The notes: generated by a model not told the origin, from the letters alone. Positions 44,738 through 55,374 are shown, numbered from the stretch's first letter. The stretch is 64,000 nucleotides of DNA from Pseudomonas sp. LFM046 (GCF_000949385.2 NZ_JYKO02000001.1:762161-826160), one strand, 5' to 3'. A program made the numbers and translations.

Positions 44738-45523
44738 ATGAAGAAGTCTGGACTGGCAAGTTGGATGGCAGGTGCGGTAATGCTCGTCGCCGGTGTAGCG
44801 GGCGCGCAGGCCGATCCCATTCGGTTCGCATTGGCGGCGGAACCCTATCCGCCCTTCTCGGTGAGGCAGCCGGACGGCCAATGGACCGGTTTCGAGCCGG
44901 ACCTGATCCGCAAGCTGTGCGCGGATATGCAGGCGGAGTGCGTGATCGAGGAAGTGGCCTGGGACGGCATCATTCCTGCGCTGCTGGCGAAGAAGGTGGA
45001 CGTGATCTTCAACTCCATGTCCATCACCGAGGAGCGCGAAAAGCAGATTTCCTTCAGCCGTCCCTACTACGACTCGCCCGCCGTCATCGTCGCGCCTGAG
45101 GCCGTGGAAGTGGGCACCAAACCCGAGGCCATGAAGGGCAAGTCGATCGGCGTGCAGATCTCCACCAACAACTCCAACTACGTGAAGAAGTACTACGAGG
45201 GCATCGCCGACGTTCGCTACTACGACACCCAGGACGCGGTGAACTCCGACCTCGTGGCCGGTCGTATCGACCTGATGCTGGCCGACGGCCTGGGCGTAGC
45301 GGACTTCGTCAAGTCGGCCGATGCCAAATCGGCAGGAATCGTGGTGAAGGGCGAGGTGCCCTATGACCCGGTGTTCGGTCGCGGCATGGGCGCCGGACTG
45401 CGCAAGGAAGACCAGGCGCTGCGGGCCCGGATCGATGATGCCATCGGCAAGCTGCTGGCCAGCGAGGACTACAAGACCATTTCCGCCCGCTACTTCGACG
45501 TGAGCGTCGCGCCGAAACAGTGA
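44738..45523 (+). CDS. Periplasmic amino-acid-binding protein of an ABC transporter
   Basis: A 261-residue SBP_bac_3 family protein. The signal peptide ends at AGAQA near residue 25. The mature start FALAAEPYPPFS and later SMSITEEREKQISFSRPYY and DLMLADG are typical of lysine/arginine/ornithine/histidine-binding proteins (ArgT/HisJ type). It lies 70 bases after the fusion gene and 61 bases before the first permease, so it belongs to the same operon. The basic-amino-acid or opine specificity is inferred. Confidence 0.9.
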   Translation: MKKSGLASWMAGAVMLVAGVAGAQADPIRFALAAEPYPPFSVRQPDGQWTGFEPDLIRKLCADMQAECVIEEVAWDGIIPALLAKKVDVIFNSMSITEEREKQISFSRPYYDSPAVIVAPEAVEVGTKPEAMKGKSIGVQISTNNSNYVKKYYEGIADVRYYDTQDAVNSDLVAGRIDLMLADGLGVADFVKSADAKSAGIVVKGEVPYDPVFGRGMGAGLRKEDQALRARIDDAIGKLLASEDYKTISARYFDVSVAPKQ

Positions 45524-45584
45524 TTTGTGTCGCCGCCCCGGAGCACCGGGGCGGCGTGTTTCCGCTTCGCGTCGAGGTGTCTTG

Positions 45585-46295
45585 ATGTCGTCTTACTTCG
45601 ATCTGGTGGGCTTTGGCCCCCAGGGCTGGGGATCGGCCTTGCTCAAGGGGTTGTGGGTAACCCTGGAAATCTCCGTGGGTGCATTTCTGGTCGGTATCCT
45701 GATCGGCCTCTGCGTCGCCTGCGCCAAACTCAGTGGGCCACGTCCGGTGGCCAAGATCATGCGCGGTTACACCACGCTGTGCCGCGCGGTTCCCGAACTG
45801 TTGCTGATCCTCCTGCTGTTCTATGCCGGCTCAATGGGCATCAACGAGGTGATGGGCTGGCTGGGCTACGCCCAGGTCAAGCTGAACGGCACCCTGGTTG
45901 CCATCCTGGTGCTGGGCCTGGTGCAGGGCGCCTACGCTTCGGAAATCTTCCGGGGGGCGATCCAGGCCATTCCCCATGGCCAGATCGAGGCTGCCCGGGC
46001 CTTCGGGATGAACGGGTTCAATCTGTTCCACCGGGTGACGCTGCCGGTAATGGCGCCCAACGCCCTGGCAGGGATGGCCAACCTCTGGATCAACCTGATC
46101 AAGGACAGCGCGCTGATCAGCGTGGTGGGGACCAGCGAACTGCTGTTCACCGCCAAGCAGGCCGCAGGCTCCACGCGCCAGTACCTGGTGTTCTATCTCA
46201 CGGCGGCAGCCTTCTACTACGTGCTGACGCTGCTCTCCAATCTGCTGTCCGGCTGGCTCGAGCGACGTTTCCGTCGCTGGATGCCGTCTGTATGA
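45585..46295 (+). CDS. Amino-acid ABC transporter permease (HisQ type)
   Basis: A 236-residue inner-membrane permease with about five helices. The EAA loop is visible as GQIEAARAFGMNGFNLFHRVTLP-like sequence around 45986-46050 (key residues E-A-A-R-A-F-G). It resembles HisQ/ArtQ/AotQ. It is followed after 13 bases by the second permease; the pair forms the transmembrane channel energised by the ATPase half of the fusion protein. Confidence 0.9.
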   Translation: MSSYFDLVGFGPQGWGSALLKGLWVTLEISVGAFLVGILIGLCVACAKLSGPRPVAKIMRGYTTLCRAVPELLLILLLFYAGSMGINEVMGWLGYAQVKLNGTLVAILVLGLVQGAYASEIFRGAIQAIPHGQIEAARAFGMNGFNLFHRVTLPVMAPNALAGMANLWINLIKDSALISVVGTSELLFTAKQAAGSTRQYLVFYLTAAAFYYVLTLLSNLLSGWLERRFRRWMPSV

Positions 46296-46308
46296 GGAGG
46301 CCTGCCTG

Positions 46309-47004
46309 ATGAACCCGAGCTGGATCGTCGAATACGCCAGCCTGTTGCTGAACGGGCTGGGGACCACCCTGCTGCTCCTGCTGATCTCTGCCGTACTGGG
46401 CTTCGTCCTGGCACTTGGGGTCGCGCTGGCGCGGATGTCGCGCAACCCACTCATCGCCAGCCTCAGCCTGGGCTACACCAGTGTGATTCGTGGAACGCCG
46501 CTACTGGTGCAGATCTACATCTTCTACTACGGTGTGGGCAGCCTGTTCGCCCAGTTCCCGCTGATTCGCGGCAGCTTCCTCTGGCCCTATCTGCGTGATG
46601 GTTTCTGGTACATCGTGCTGGCCCTGGTGCTCTCGGTGGGCGCCTATGTGGGCGAGGTAATCCGCGGCGGCATGAAGTCGGTGCCCCGTGGCGAACTGGA
46701 AGCGGCGGCGGCCTTCGGCATGCGCAAGCGCCTGGTGCTGACGCGGGTCTGGCTGCCACGGGCGATTCGCCTGCTGCTGCCAACCCTGGCGGGGGAAACG
46801 GTGCTGCTGCTGAAATCCACGGCGCTGGCTTCTACCGTGGCGGTGGTGGACTTGCTGGGCGCAGCCAACGTGGTGCGTGCGCAGACCTTCCAGATCTACC
46901 AGCCGTTGCTGCTGGTGGCAGGCATCTACATCTGCCTGACCTTCCTGATCGAGGCTGGGGCTGCCCGGGTGGAACAGCGAAACATGTTTCGTCGGGCGAC
47001 TTAG
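46309..47004 (+). CDS. Amino-acid ABC transporter permease (HisM type)
   Basis: A 231-residue permease. The family features YTSVIRGTPLLVQIY and the EAA loop GELEAAAAFGMRKRLVL are present, and about five hydrophobic helices. It pairs with the preceding permease as HisM does with HisQ. It is the last gene of the operon and converges with the TetR gene 42 bases away. Confidence 0.9.
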   Translation: MNPSWIVEYASLLLNGLGTTLLLLLISAVLGFVLALGVALARMSRNPLIASLSLGYTSVIRGTPLLVQIYIFYYGVGSLFAQFPLIRGSFLWPYLRDGFWYIVLALVLSVGAYVGEVIRGGMKSVPRGELEAAAAFGMRKRLVLTRVWLPRAIRLLLPTLAGETVLLLKSTALASTVAVVDLLGAANVVRAQTFQIYQPLLLVAGIYICLTFLIEAGAARVEQRNMFRRAT

Positions 47005-47046
47005 CCAGGGCATTCAGGCTGGTTTCTGCAGGAGCGCTAGCCGGAT

Positions 47047-47670
47047 TCAGGCGTAGGCCCCACCCCGCAAGCTGGCGACCCAGCGGCGGCTGATTTCCAG
47101 CCCATCCTCGGCGCTGATATTCGCCGGGTTCAGACACCATTCCAGCCACAGGCCATCCAGCAGCGCCGAGAGGGCGACGGCAGCCAGACGGGGCTTGGCG
47201 ATGGCGAAGCCTTCCTTGCGCGAAAGATCGGAAAGCAGGACTTCCAACATGCGCAGCGTGCCACCGTAGGTGCGCTCGTGGGCCTCGTTCACCTGCGGCG
47301 AATGGCGTATCAGGCTCCAGAACACCACCCAGGGACTCAGCAGGTCGGGGTCCAGGGTGACCGGGGAAAAGTAGCTGGTGAGAAAGGCGTCCAGGCGCGC
47401 TTCCGGATCATCGCCGGCCTCATTGATGCGCGTCTGGAGTATCTGGTTCACCTCGGTGGCGAGCGTCTCGTAAGCCTGGGCGACCAACGCGTCGATGCTG
47501 CCGAAGTAGTGGTTGATCAGGCCAATGGCGACATTGGCCTCCTTGGCGATGCGACGCACCGAAATCCCCGCGTGCCCCTCGGCGACCAGGCATTTCAGCG
47601 TGGCCCGGACGAGGTGCTCGCGGCGTTCGTCGGGATTGGTCCTGGGCTGTCTTTCGCGGGGGGTGTCCAA
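47047..47670 (-). CDS. BetI-like TetR family repressor
   Basis: A 207-residue regulator. The N-terminal helix-turn-helix lies around GISVRRIAKEANVAIGLIN with the TetR-typical NHYFGSIDAL after it. The C-terminal region (VVFWSLIRHSPQV; LLDGLWLEWCLNP) matches the BetI-type ligand domain. Convergent to the transporter operon, it is the best candidate regulator of it through the palindrome at 42566-42582; no equal palindrome is seen in front of its own start. Confidence 0.85.
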   Translation of the reverse strand: MDTPRERQPRTNPDERREHLVRATLKCLVAEGHAGISVRRIAKEANVAIGLINHYFGSIDALVAQAYETLATEVNQILQTRINEAGDDPEARLDAFLTSYFSPVTLDPDLLSPWVVFWSLIRHSPQVNEAHERTYGGTLRMLEVLLSDLSRKEGFAIAKPRLAAVALSALLDGLWLEWCLNPANISAEDGLEISRRWVASLRGGAYA

Positions 47671-47726
47671 GGGGCGAATTCCTGCGCTCGATAAGGTGCC
47701 AGCCTAGCGAAGGTTGCAGAAGGCGA

Positions 47727-47750
47727 AAAGCCGGCGTGGGGACACGCCGG
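47727..47750 (-). terminator. Terminator of prfC
   Basis: An 8-bp stem (CCGGCGTG / CACGCCGG) around GGGA; on the minus strand it is followed by TTTTCGCC. It lies just after the prfC stop. Confidence 0.65.
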
Positions 47751-47757
47751 CCGGGCC

Positions 47758-49341
<1,584 letters not shown>

Positions 49342-49496
49342 GGAGGTGAAATCCGTCGACGAGTAGTCGGTCTGTCAAAAAAGGCGGCGATTATAGCGGT
49401 ATTCGCAGCCCGCGCGGCGGCCATCGGGCGAGAGGAAAGAGCGGGGATTGTGCGGTATTCCAGTTCGTTCTGTTGGATATCCAAAACAGTCAACTG

Positions 49497-49522
49497 GGGA
49501 TGCGACAAAGGGATGCGACAAA
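49497..49522. repeat. Perfect 13-bp tandem duplication
   Basis: GGGATGCGACAAA occurs twice head to tail (49497-49509 and 49510-49522) upstream of speC. It may be a duplicated regulator site or simple slippage. Confidence 0.85.
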
Positions 49523-49630
49523 GCGGCAATTTTTGATTGATCTGCGGTTCTTGTGGTCCTAAAGTTCGCGCCCGAACGTCCATGCTGGCAACGATCCATC
49601 CGGCTCAAGTACTGACGACGAGAGGTTTGA

Positions 49631-49644
49631 AGTCGGAAACGACT
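49631..49644 (+). other. GAAA-tetraloop hairpin in the speC leader
   Basis: AGTCG and CGACT form a 5-bp stem capped by GAAA, 139 bases before the speC start; a GNRA-capped stem hints at a folded leader RNA. Confidence 0.4.
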
Positions 49645-49782
49645 GAAAATCCTCGGCGACATGCCTTGGGAAGTAGGCGAACCAAAGTGGGGAAACTGAT
49701 CAGACGTTCAGGCCGTTTGTCCAACCGAAGACCCGGCCACCCCTGACAACTTTCGTTTGTATTGCCATATGGAGTCCCTCGC

Positions 49783-50946
49783 ATGTCGATCAAGGTCGAA
49801 GACTATTTCTCGCCCGAAACTTTCCAGCGTATGAAGGCGTTTGCCGACAAGCACGAAACCCCGTTCGTGATGATCGACAAGCAGACCATCGCCGATTCCT
49901 ACGATCAACTGGTCAGCTGCTTCCCCTTCGCCAAGATTTACTACGCGGTGAAGGCCAACCCGGCGACCGAAATCACCGAACTGCTGCGCGAAAAAGGCTC
50001 CAACTTCGACATCGCGTCCATCTATGAGCTGGACAAGGTGATGAAGACCGGCGTCGGCCCGGAGCGCATTAGCTACGGCAACACCATCAAGAAAGCCCGC
50101 GACATCCGCTACTTCTACGAGAAGGGCGTGCGCCTGTTCGCCACCGACTCCGAAGCCGACCTGCGCAACATCGCCAAGGCCGCTCCGGGCTCCAAGGTCT
50201 ACGTGCGTATCCTCACCGAAGGCTCCACCTCGGCTGACTGGCCGTTGTCGCGCAAGTTCGGCTGCAACCCGGACATGGCGCTGGATCTGCTGATCCTCGC
50301 CAAGCAACTGGGCCTGGTGCCTTACGGCGTGTCCTTCCACGTGGGCAGCCAGCAGCGCGACATCGACGTCTGGGACGCCGCCATCGCCAAGGTGAAGGTG
50401 ATCTTCGAACGCCTGAAGGAAGAAGACGGCATCACCCTGCAGATGATCAACATGGGCGGTGGCTTCCCGGCCAACTACATCCAGCGCACCAACAGCCTGG
50501 AAACCTACGCCGAGGAAATCATCCGCTTCCTCAAGGAAGACTTCGGCGACGAGCTGCCGGAAATCATCCTGGAGCCGGGCCGTTCCCTGATCGCCAATGC
50601 CGGCATCCTGGTCAGCGAAGTGGTGCTGGTGGCGCGCAAATCGCGCACCGCCGTGGAGCGCTGGATCTACACCGACGTGGGCAAGTTCTCCGGCCTGATC
50701 GAAACCATGGACGAAGCCATCAAGTTCCCGATCTGGGTCGAGAAGAAAGGCGAGATGGAAGAAGTCGTGATCGCCGGCCCGACCTGCGACAGCGCCGACA
50801 TCATGTACGAGAACTACAAGTACGGCCTGCCCCTGAACCTGGCCGCCGAAGACCGCCTCTACTGGCTGTCCACCGGTGCCTACACCACCAGCTACAGCGC
50901 GGTGGAATTCAACGGCTTCCCGCCGCTGAAGGCTTACTACCTGTAA
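49783..50946 (+). CDS. speC: Ornithine/lysine decarboxylase (fold-type III)
   Basis: A 387-residue alanine-racemase-fold decarboxylase, the same length as P. aeruginosa SpeC. The PLP lysine Lys57 lies in YYAVKANP, and the catalytic cysteine in GPTCDSAD near residue 335. GGFPANY-type and HVGSQQ blocks bind cofactor. It decarboxylates ornithine to putrescine; relatives in this group also take lysine. The ATG at 49783 has GGAG eight bases upstream. A long leader precedes it and a strong terminator follows. Confidence 0.92.
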   Translation: MSIKVEDYFSPETFQRMKAFADKHETPFVMIDKQTIADSYDQLVSCFPFAKIYYAVKANPATEITELLREKGSNFDIASIYELDKVMKTGVGPERISYGNTIKKARDIRYFYEKGVRLFATDSEADLRNIAKAAPGSKVYVRILTEGSTSADWPLSRKFGCNPDMALDLLILAKQLGLVPYGVSFHVGSQQRDIDVWDAAIAKVKVIFERLKEEDGITLQMINMGGGFPANYIQRTNSLETYAEEIIRFLKEDFGDELPEIILEPGRSLIANAGILVSEVVLVARKSRTAVERWIYTDVGKFSGLIETMDEAIKFPIWVEKKGEMEEVVIAGPTCDSADIMYENYKYGLPLNLAAEDRLYWLSTGAYTTSYSAVEFNGFPPLKAYYL

Positions 50947-50962
50947 GGTTGCAAGCGCTTCG

Positions 50963-50992
50963 AACAAGGCCCGCCATTTGGCGGGCCTTGTT
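50963..50992 (+). terminator. Rho-independent terminator of speC
   Basis: A 14-bp perfect stem (AACAAGGCCCGCCA and complement) around TT, followed by GTTTG, 17 bases after the speC stop. Confidence 0.88.
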
Positions 50993-51128
50993 GTTTGCGC
51001 ATCAGGGCGGTGTTCGCCCCCACCAGGATGGTGCCTTGGGGGCGGGGTGGATTACCGCCACGGTTCGCCTTGGTTGTAGGGATTTTCTGCTCTCGCCAAG
51101 GGCATTTCCGAACCTGCTCCGGCTATCT

Positions 51129-51147
51129 TTTGTTGATAATCATTCCT
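51129..51147 (+). promoter_or_regulatory. Fur box upstream of the first TonB receptor
   Basis: The 19-base window contains TGATAATCATT, which matches positions 6-16 of the Fur consensus exactly (about 12 of 19 overall). It is followed by TAAATAGAGTCGC, a likely -10 region shared with the other receptor gene. Confidence 0.75.
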
Positions 51148-51185
51148 AAATAGAGTCGCTCCCCATTCAACTGGGGAGACCTCTC

Positions 51186-53399
51186 ATGGAGCACCAAACC
51201 GCACCACTCAAGCTTTCGTCGCGCAACCTGCTGGCCGCCGCCATCGGCCTCGCCCTCTCCGGTCTGGGCAGCCAGGCCATGGCCGAAGCGCAAGGCAAGG
51301 CCATGCAGCTCGACAGTGTGACTGTCGATGGCAAGCGCGAGAAACCCTACAAGGTCGAGCGTTCGGCTTCTGCCAAGTACGCCGTACCCCTGCTGGACAC
51401 GCCGCAGACCATCACGGTGGTGCCGCAGGAAGTGATCCAGGACCAGAAGGCGCTAAGCCTGCGCGAAGTGCTGTCCAACGTCTCTGGCATCACCTTCAAC
51501 GCCGGGGAAGGGGGCGTCGGTTCGGGCGACAGCATCAACATCCGCGGCTTTTCCGCCAACTCCAACATGCAGATCGACGGCCTGCGCGACAGCGCGCAGA
51601 ACAACCGCACCGACACCTTCAACATCGAGCAGGTGGAGGTGATCAAGGGCCCCAACTCGGTATTCGGCGGCATGGGTACCACCGGCGGCACGGTCAACCA
51701 GATCACCAAGCAACCGCTGGGCGAAACCTTCACCCGCATCGGCGCGGGCCTGGGCACCGACAGCTACCGCCGCCTGACCCTGGACACCAACCAGCCGCTG
51801 GAGGAGGTCGGCAATGGCAGCGCCTTCCGCCTCAACCTGATGGCCCACGAGAACGACGTGCCCGAGCGCAAGCAGATCGAACGCCAGCGCTGGGGGCTCG
51901 CGCCATCCCTGGCGCTGGGGCTGAGCGAGGACACGCGCCTGACCCTGAGCTACTTCCACCAGACCGACGACAACCAGCCCGACTACGGCGTGCCCGCCTT
52001 CAATGGCAAGCGGGTGTCCGGCGTCAGCCGCGATGCCTACTTCGGCTTCCGCAACCTGGACAAGGAAGAGATCAGCCAGAACGCCTTCACCCTCAAGCTG
52101 GAACATCAGTTCAACGACGACCTTTCGCTGCAGAGCCTCACCCGCTACAGCCAGATCCATCGCGACACGGTGATCTCCGCCGCCCATATCAATATCGACA
52201 AGCTGCCTCCGGGCAAGTACCTGCCGGCGGGGCCGCAAGCCTATGGGCGCGACGTCACCAGCAAGATGTGGATCAATCAGACCAGCCTGACCGCCAACTT
52301 CGACACCCTGGGGTTCGGCCACACCCTCGTCGGCGGCCTGGAGCTGTCCCGCGAGACCTATGACCGCGATGTCTATTCCTACGGTCTCAAGTTCCCGAGT
52401 GCCGGTTTCGAGCTGGCCAGCCCGCCGGGCTACTGGAGTGGGCCGACGGACAAGGGGACGTCCTCCACGGTGGAGACGCGCCTGATCGACCGGGCACTCT
52501 ATGCCTTCGACACCATTGCCCTGGACGAGATGTGGGACCTGAGCCTGGGCCTGCGCTACGACTGGGTGGACGGCGATGCCGAGAATCGCAGCCTGACCAA
52601 GGGCGCCTGGACCACCAAGGGCTTCAGCTCCAGCGACGAGCGTCTGAGCAGCCGCGCCGGGCTGGTGTTCAAGCCCACCGATTTCGGCCGCCTCTATGTG
52701 GCCTGGGGCAACTCCTTCAACCCCTCGGCGGAAAACCTCGCCACCTCGGGTGCTGGCCTGAGCGAGGCGACCCAGAAGCTCGGCCCGGAAAAAAACGAGA
52801 CCTGGGAGTTGGGCACCAAGTGGGAGCTGCTGGATCGTCGCCTGGGGCTGGATGCCGCTGTCTTCCAGGTGGAGAAGCAGAATGCGCGGGTCACCATGGT
52901 CAATGGTTCCACAGCAATGGCTGGTGATCGCCGGGTACAGGGGTTCGAACTCGCGGCGACCGGCAAGCTCACCGACGAGTGGAACCTGTTCGCCAACTTC
53001 ACCTTCCTCGACAGTGAAGTCCGCAAGGACGCCAACACGCCGAAGGGCCTAGCAACCGTAGGGCAAGCCCTGGCCAACACGCCGCCACGCTCCTTCAACC
53101 TGTGGACCACCTACGACCTGCCGGGCAATGTCCGCGTCGGCTATGGCACGCGCTACGTCAGCGAGCGAAACCTCACTTCGTCCAACGACCGGATCAAGTT
53201 GGACGCGTACTGGCTGCACAACGCCATGCTGGGCTACAAGGCCAGCGAGAACCTGGACCTGCAGCTGAACCTCAACAACCTGTTCGACAAGGACTATGTG
53301 GAGCGTGTGCGCACCACGCTGGGCGATGCCGCCCGCTCCTCAGCCATCGAATACGGCGATGCCCGCTCGGCCGTGCTCTCCGCAACGCTGTCCTTCTGA
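51186..53399 (+). CDS. TonB-dependent siderophore receptor (PiuA/Fiu type, paralogue 1)
   Basis: A 737-residue outer-membrane receptor. A long signal region ends near AMA at about residue 33; a TonB box (DSVTV) follows. The plug domain holds VLSNVSGITFNAGEGG, SINIRGFSAN and VEVIKGPNSVFGG; the barrel ends in Phe (SATLSF). It is strikingly similar to the receptor at 55.7 kb. PiuA-type receptors of P. aeruginosa import catecholate chelates and siderophore-linked antibiotics. It begins six bases after a GGGGAG ribosome site and has a Fur box upstream. Confidence 0.9.
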   Translation: MEHQTAPLKLSSRNLLAAAIGLALSGLGSQAMAEAQGKAMQLDSVTVDGKREKPYKVERSASAKYAVPLLDTPQTITVVPQEVIQDQKALSLREVLSNVSGITFNAGEGGVGSGDSINIRGFSANSNMQIDGLRDSAQNNRTDTFNIEQVEVIKGPNSVFGGMGTTGGTVNQITKQPLGETFTRIGAGLGTDSYRRLTLDTNQPLEEVGNGSAFRLNLMAHENDVPERKQIERQRWGLAPSLALGLSEDTRLTLSYFHQTDDNQPDYGVPAFNGKRVSGVSRDAYFGFRNLDKEEISQNAFTLKLEHQFNDDLSLQSLTRYSQIHRDTVISAAHINIDKLPPGKYLPAGPQAYGRDVTSKMWINQTSLTANFDTLGFGHTLVGGLELSRETYDRDVYSYGLKFPSAGFELASPPGYWSGPTDKGTSSTVETRLIDRALYAFDTIALDEMWDLSLGLRYDWVDGDAENRSLTKGAWTTKGFSSSDERLSSRAGLVFKPTDFGRLYVAWGNSFNPSAENLATSGAGLSEATQKLGPEKNETWELGTKWELLDRRLGLDAAVFQVEKQNARVTMVNGSTAMAGDRRVQGFELAATGKLTDEWNLFANFTFLDSEVRKDANTPKGLATVGQALANTPPRSFNLWTTYDLPGNVRVGYGTRYVSERNLTSSNDRIKLDAYWLHNAMLGYKASENLDLQLNLNNLFDKDYVERVRTTLGDAARSSAIEYGDARSAVLSATLSF

Positions 53400-53411
53400 C
53401 CGCCTCACGAC

Positions 53412-53445
53412 GAACGCCCCGGCCGCGCAAGCAGTCGGGGCGTTC
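53412..53445 (+). terminator. Stem-loop after the first receptor gene
   Basis: GAACGCCCC and GGGGCGTTC pair across a 16-base loop 12 bases after the stop; no T-tract follows, so it is a probable but not classical terminator. Confidence 0.5.
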
Positions 53446-53518
53446 TGCATGGCGAAGGCCATCTTTACCTGGCCTGGATCAAGCCTTGTCCGCCACGGCA
53501 CTGTCATAGTATTCCGGC

Positions 53519-53537
53519 CCAATTTAGAATCATTCGC
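53519..53537 (+). promoter_or_regulatory. Weak Fur-like site upstream of piuC
   Basis: TTAGAATCATT matches 9 of 11 bases of the Fur core TGATAATCATT; about 43 bases before the piuC start. Confidence 0.45.
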
Positions 53538-53579
53538 CACTGATAGGCGGTTCGCCAGGACCCACGGAGACGACCGACG

Positions 53580-54260
53580 ATGATGCTGACCATCCCCGAT
53601 GTGCTGACGCCCGAGCAGGTCCTGAAATGCCGCGCGGCGCTGGAGCGGGCCAGTTGGCAGGACGGCCGCAAGACGGCCGGGCACATCGCCGTCGGCGCCA
53701 AGGATAACGAGCAACTGGCGCAGGACGACCCGCTTGCCATCGAGATCGGCGACTTCATCCTCGAACGCCTGGTCGGCAATCCGCAGTTCATGGCCGCCGC
53801 GCTGCCGCTGAAAGTGCTGCCGCCGCGCTTCAACCGCTATACGGGCGGCGGCACCTACGGCAACCACATCGACAACTCCATCTTCACTGTCCCGGGCACG
53901 CCGCACCGGGTGCGCGCCGACCTGTCCGCGACCCTGTTCTTCAGCGAACCGGAGGACTATGAGGGGGGCGACCTGGTGGTGCAGGACCATTTCGGCAGCC
54001 ACCTCGTGAAGCTGCCTGCCGGGCACCTGGTGCTGTATCCGAGCGGCAGCCTGCACCGGGTCGAGCCGGTCACGCGCGGTGCGCGGCTGGCGTCCTTCTT
54101 CTGGATCCAGAGCCTGGTCCGTGAGGACAGCCAGCGGGCGATGCTGCTGGAACTGGACGAAAGCATCCAGGCACTGACCCGCCAATTGCCGGACAGCCCG
54201 GAGCTGGTGCGCCTCACCGGCCTCTATCACAACCTGCTGCGGCAGTGGTCGAACACCTGA
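53580..54260 (+). CDS. piuC: Fe(II)/2-oxoglutarate hydroxylase PiuC (PKHD type)
   Basis: A 226-residue dioxygenase. The iron ligands are His96 and Asp98 (GNHIDNS) and His159 (SLHRVEPV), with Arg169 (TRGAR) for 2-oxoglutarate. This is the YbiX/PiuC family, encoded beside Fiu/PiuA-type receptors in many bacteria; the substrate is unknown. It is followed after 10 bases by the alpha-hydroxyacid oxidase gene. Two ATG codons at 53580 and 53583 are possible starts; GGAG lies a few bases upstream. Confidence 0.9.
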   Translation: MMLTIPDVLTPEQVLKCRAALERASWQDGRKTAGHIAVGAKDNEQLAQDDPLAIEIGDFILERLVGNPQFMAAALPLKVLPPRFNRYTGGGTYGNHIDNSIFTVPGTPHRVRADLSATLFFSEPEDYEGGDLVVQDHFGSHLVKLPAGHLVLYPSGSLHRVEPVTRGARLASFFWIQSLVREDSQRAMLLELDESIQALTRQLPDSPELVRLTGLYHNLLRQWSNT

Positions 54261-54270
54261 GTGGCCTGAC

Positions 54271-55374
54271 ATGACGCCCCTTCCGAAACTTCAGCAGATA
54301 CCCGCCGACATCGCTGCGGTCGTCGACTACGAGCCCTTCGCCCGCGAGCGCATGGCGCCCCAGGCCTGGGCCTACCTAGTCGGAGGCGCGGCAGACGAAC
54401 TCACCCTGGGGGACAACCTGGCGGCCTTCGGCCGTGTGCGGTTGCTCAACCGGGTGCTGGAAGACCTCAAGGGCGGTCACACGCGCTTGCAACTCTGCGG
54501 CCTCGACCTGGACTACCCGATCCTTCTGGCACCGGTGGCGTTCCAGAAGCTGGCCCACCCGGACGGCGAACTGGCCAGCGTACTCGGCGCCTCGGCCATG
54601 GGCGCGGCCATGGTGGTCAGCACCCAGGCCAGCATCAGCCTGGAGGCAATCGCCCAGGCGGCGCAGACGCCGCTCTGGTTCCAGCTCTATATCCAGCCTG
54701 ACCGTGAGTTCACCCGCGAACTGGTTCGGCGCGCCGAAGCGGCGGGCTACCGGGCGCTGGTGGTCACGGTGGATGCGCCGGTGAATGGCATGCGCAACCG
54801 CGAGCAGCGTGCCGGTTTCACCCTTCCTGAAGGCGTCGAGGCGGTGAATCTGAGGGGCATGCGCAACTTGCCACCCAGCGTCGCCCAGCCGGGCGCCAGC
54901 CCGCTGTTCGGCAGTCCGCTGCTGGCCCATGCACCGACCTGGAAAGACCTGGAGTGGCTGCAATCCCTTACCCGGCTGCCGGTGCTGGTGAAGGGCGTGA
55001 TGAGCGCCCGGGACGCCGCGAGGGCGGTAGTGCAGGGCATTGCAGGGATAGTGGTTTCCAACCATGGCGGCCGCACCCTGGACACACTGCCCGCCACCCT
55101 GGATGTGTTGCCTGCCCTGGCGCAGGCCGTCGCCGGGCGGGTGCCGCTGGTGCTGGATGGCGGCGTCCGCCGTGGCACCGATGTGCTCAAGGCCCTGGCC
55201 CTGGGTGCCAGCGCCGTGATGATCGGTCGCCCCTACGTCCATGGCCTGGCCACGGCAGGCGCCTCTGGGGTGGCCCATGTGCTGCACATGCTGCGCTCGG
55301 AGCTGGAGGTGGCCATGGCGCTGACCGGCTGCCCGACCCTGGCCGAGATCGACGCTTCAGTGATCTGGCGCTAG
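54271..55374 (+). CDS. FMN-dependent alpha-hydroxyacid oxidase/dehydrogenase
   Basis: A 367-residue TIM-barrel flavoprotein of the lactate/glycolate oxidase family. FMN and substrate residues lie in ILLAPVAFQKL, VVSTQAS, WFQLYIQPD, VKGVMS, and the catalytic His with Arg in SNHGGRTLD; the C-terminal DGGVRRGTDVLKALALGA and MIGRPYVHG bind the phosphate. It oxidises a 2-hydroxyacid to a 2-oxoacid, giving hydrogen peroxide or passing electrons to quinone. It is 10 bases from piuC in a Fur-type iron locus, which is unusual. Confidence 0.85.
   Translation: MTPLPKLQQIPADIAAVVDYEPFARERMAPQAWAYLVGGAADELTLGDNLAAFGRVRLLNRVLEDLKGGHTRLQLCGLDLDYPILLAPVAFQKLAHPDGELASVLGASAMGAAMVVSTQASISLEAIAQAAQTPLWFQLYIQPDREFTRELVRRAEAAGYRALVVTVDAPVNGMRNREQRAGFTLPEGVEAVNLRGMRNLPPSVAQPGASPLFGSPLLAHAPTWKDLEWLQSLTRLPVLVKGVMSARDAARAVVQGIAGIVVSNHGGRTLDTLPATLDVLPALAQAVAGRVPLVLDGGVRRGTDVLKALALGASAVMIGRPYVHGLATAGASGVAHVLHMLRSELEVAMALTGCPTLAEIDASVIWR

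Larger units (their letters stand above)
49342..49782 (+). other. Long non-coding leader and promoter region of speC (and prfC)
   Basis: A 441-base gap with no convincing gene. It should hold the prfC promoter on the left and a long speC 5' leader on the right. It contains a 13-base tandem repeat (49497-49522), a GAAA-capped hairpin (49631-49644) and generally AT-richer sequence than the flanking genes. A structured regulatory leader responding to polyamines is possible but not shown. Confidence 0.5.
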
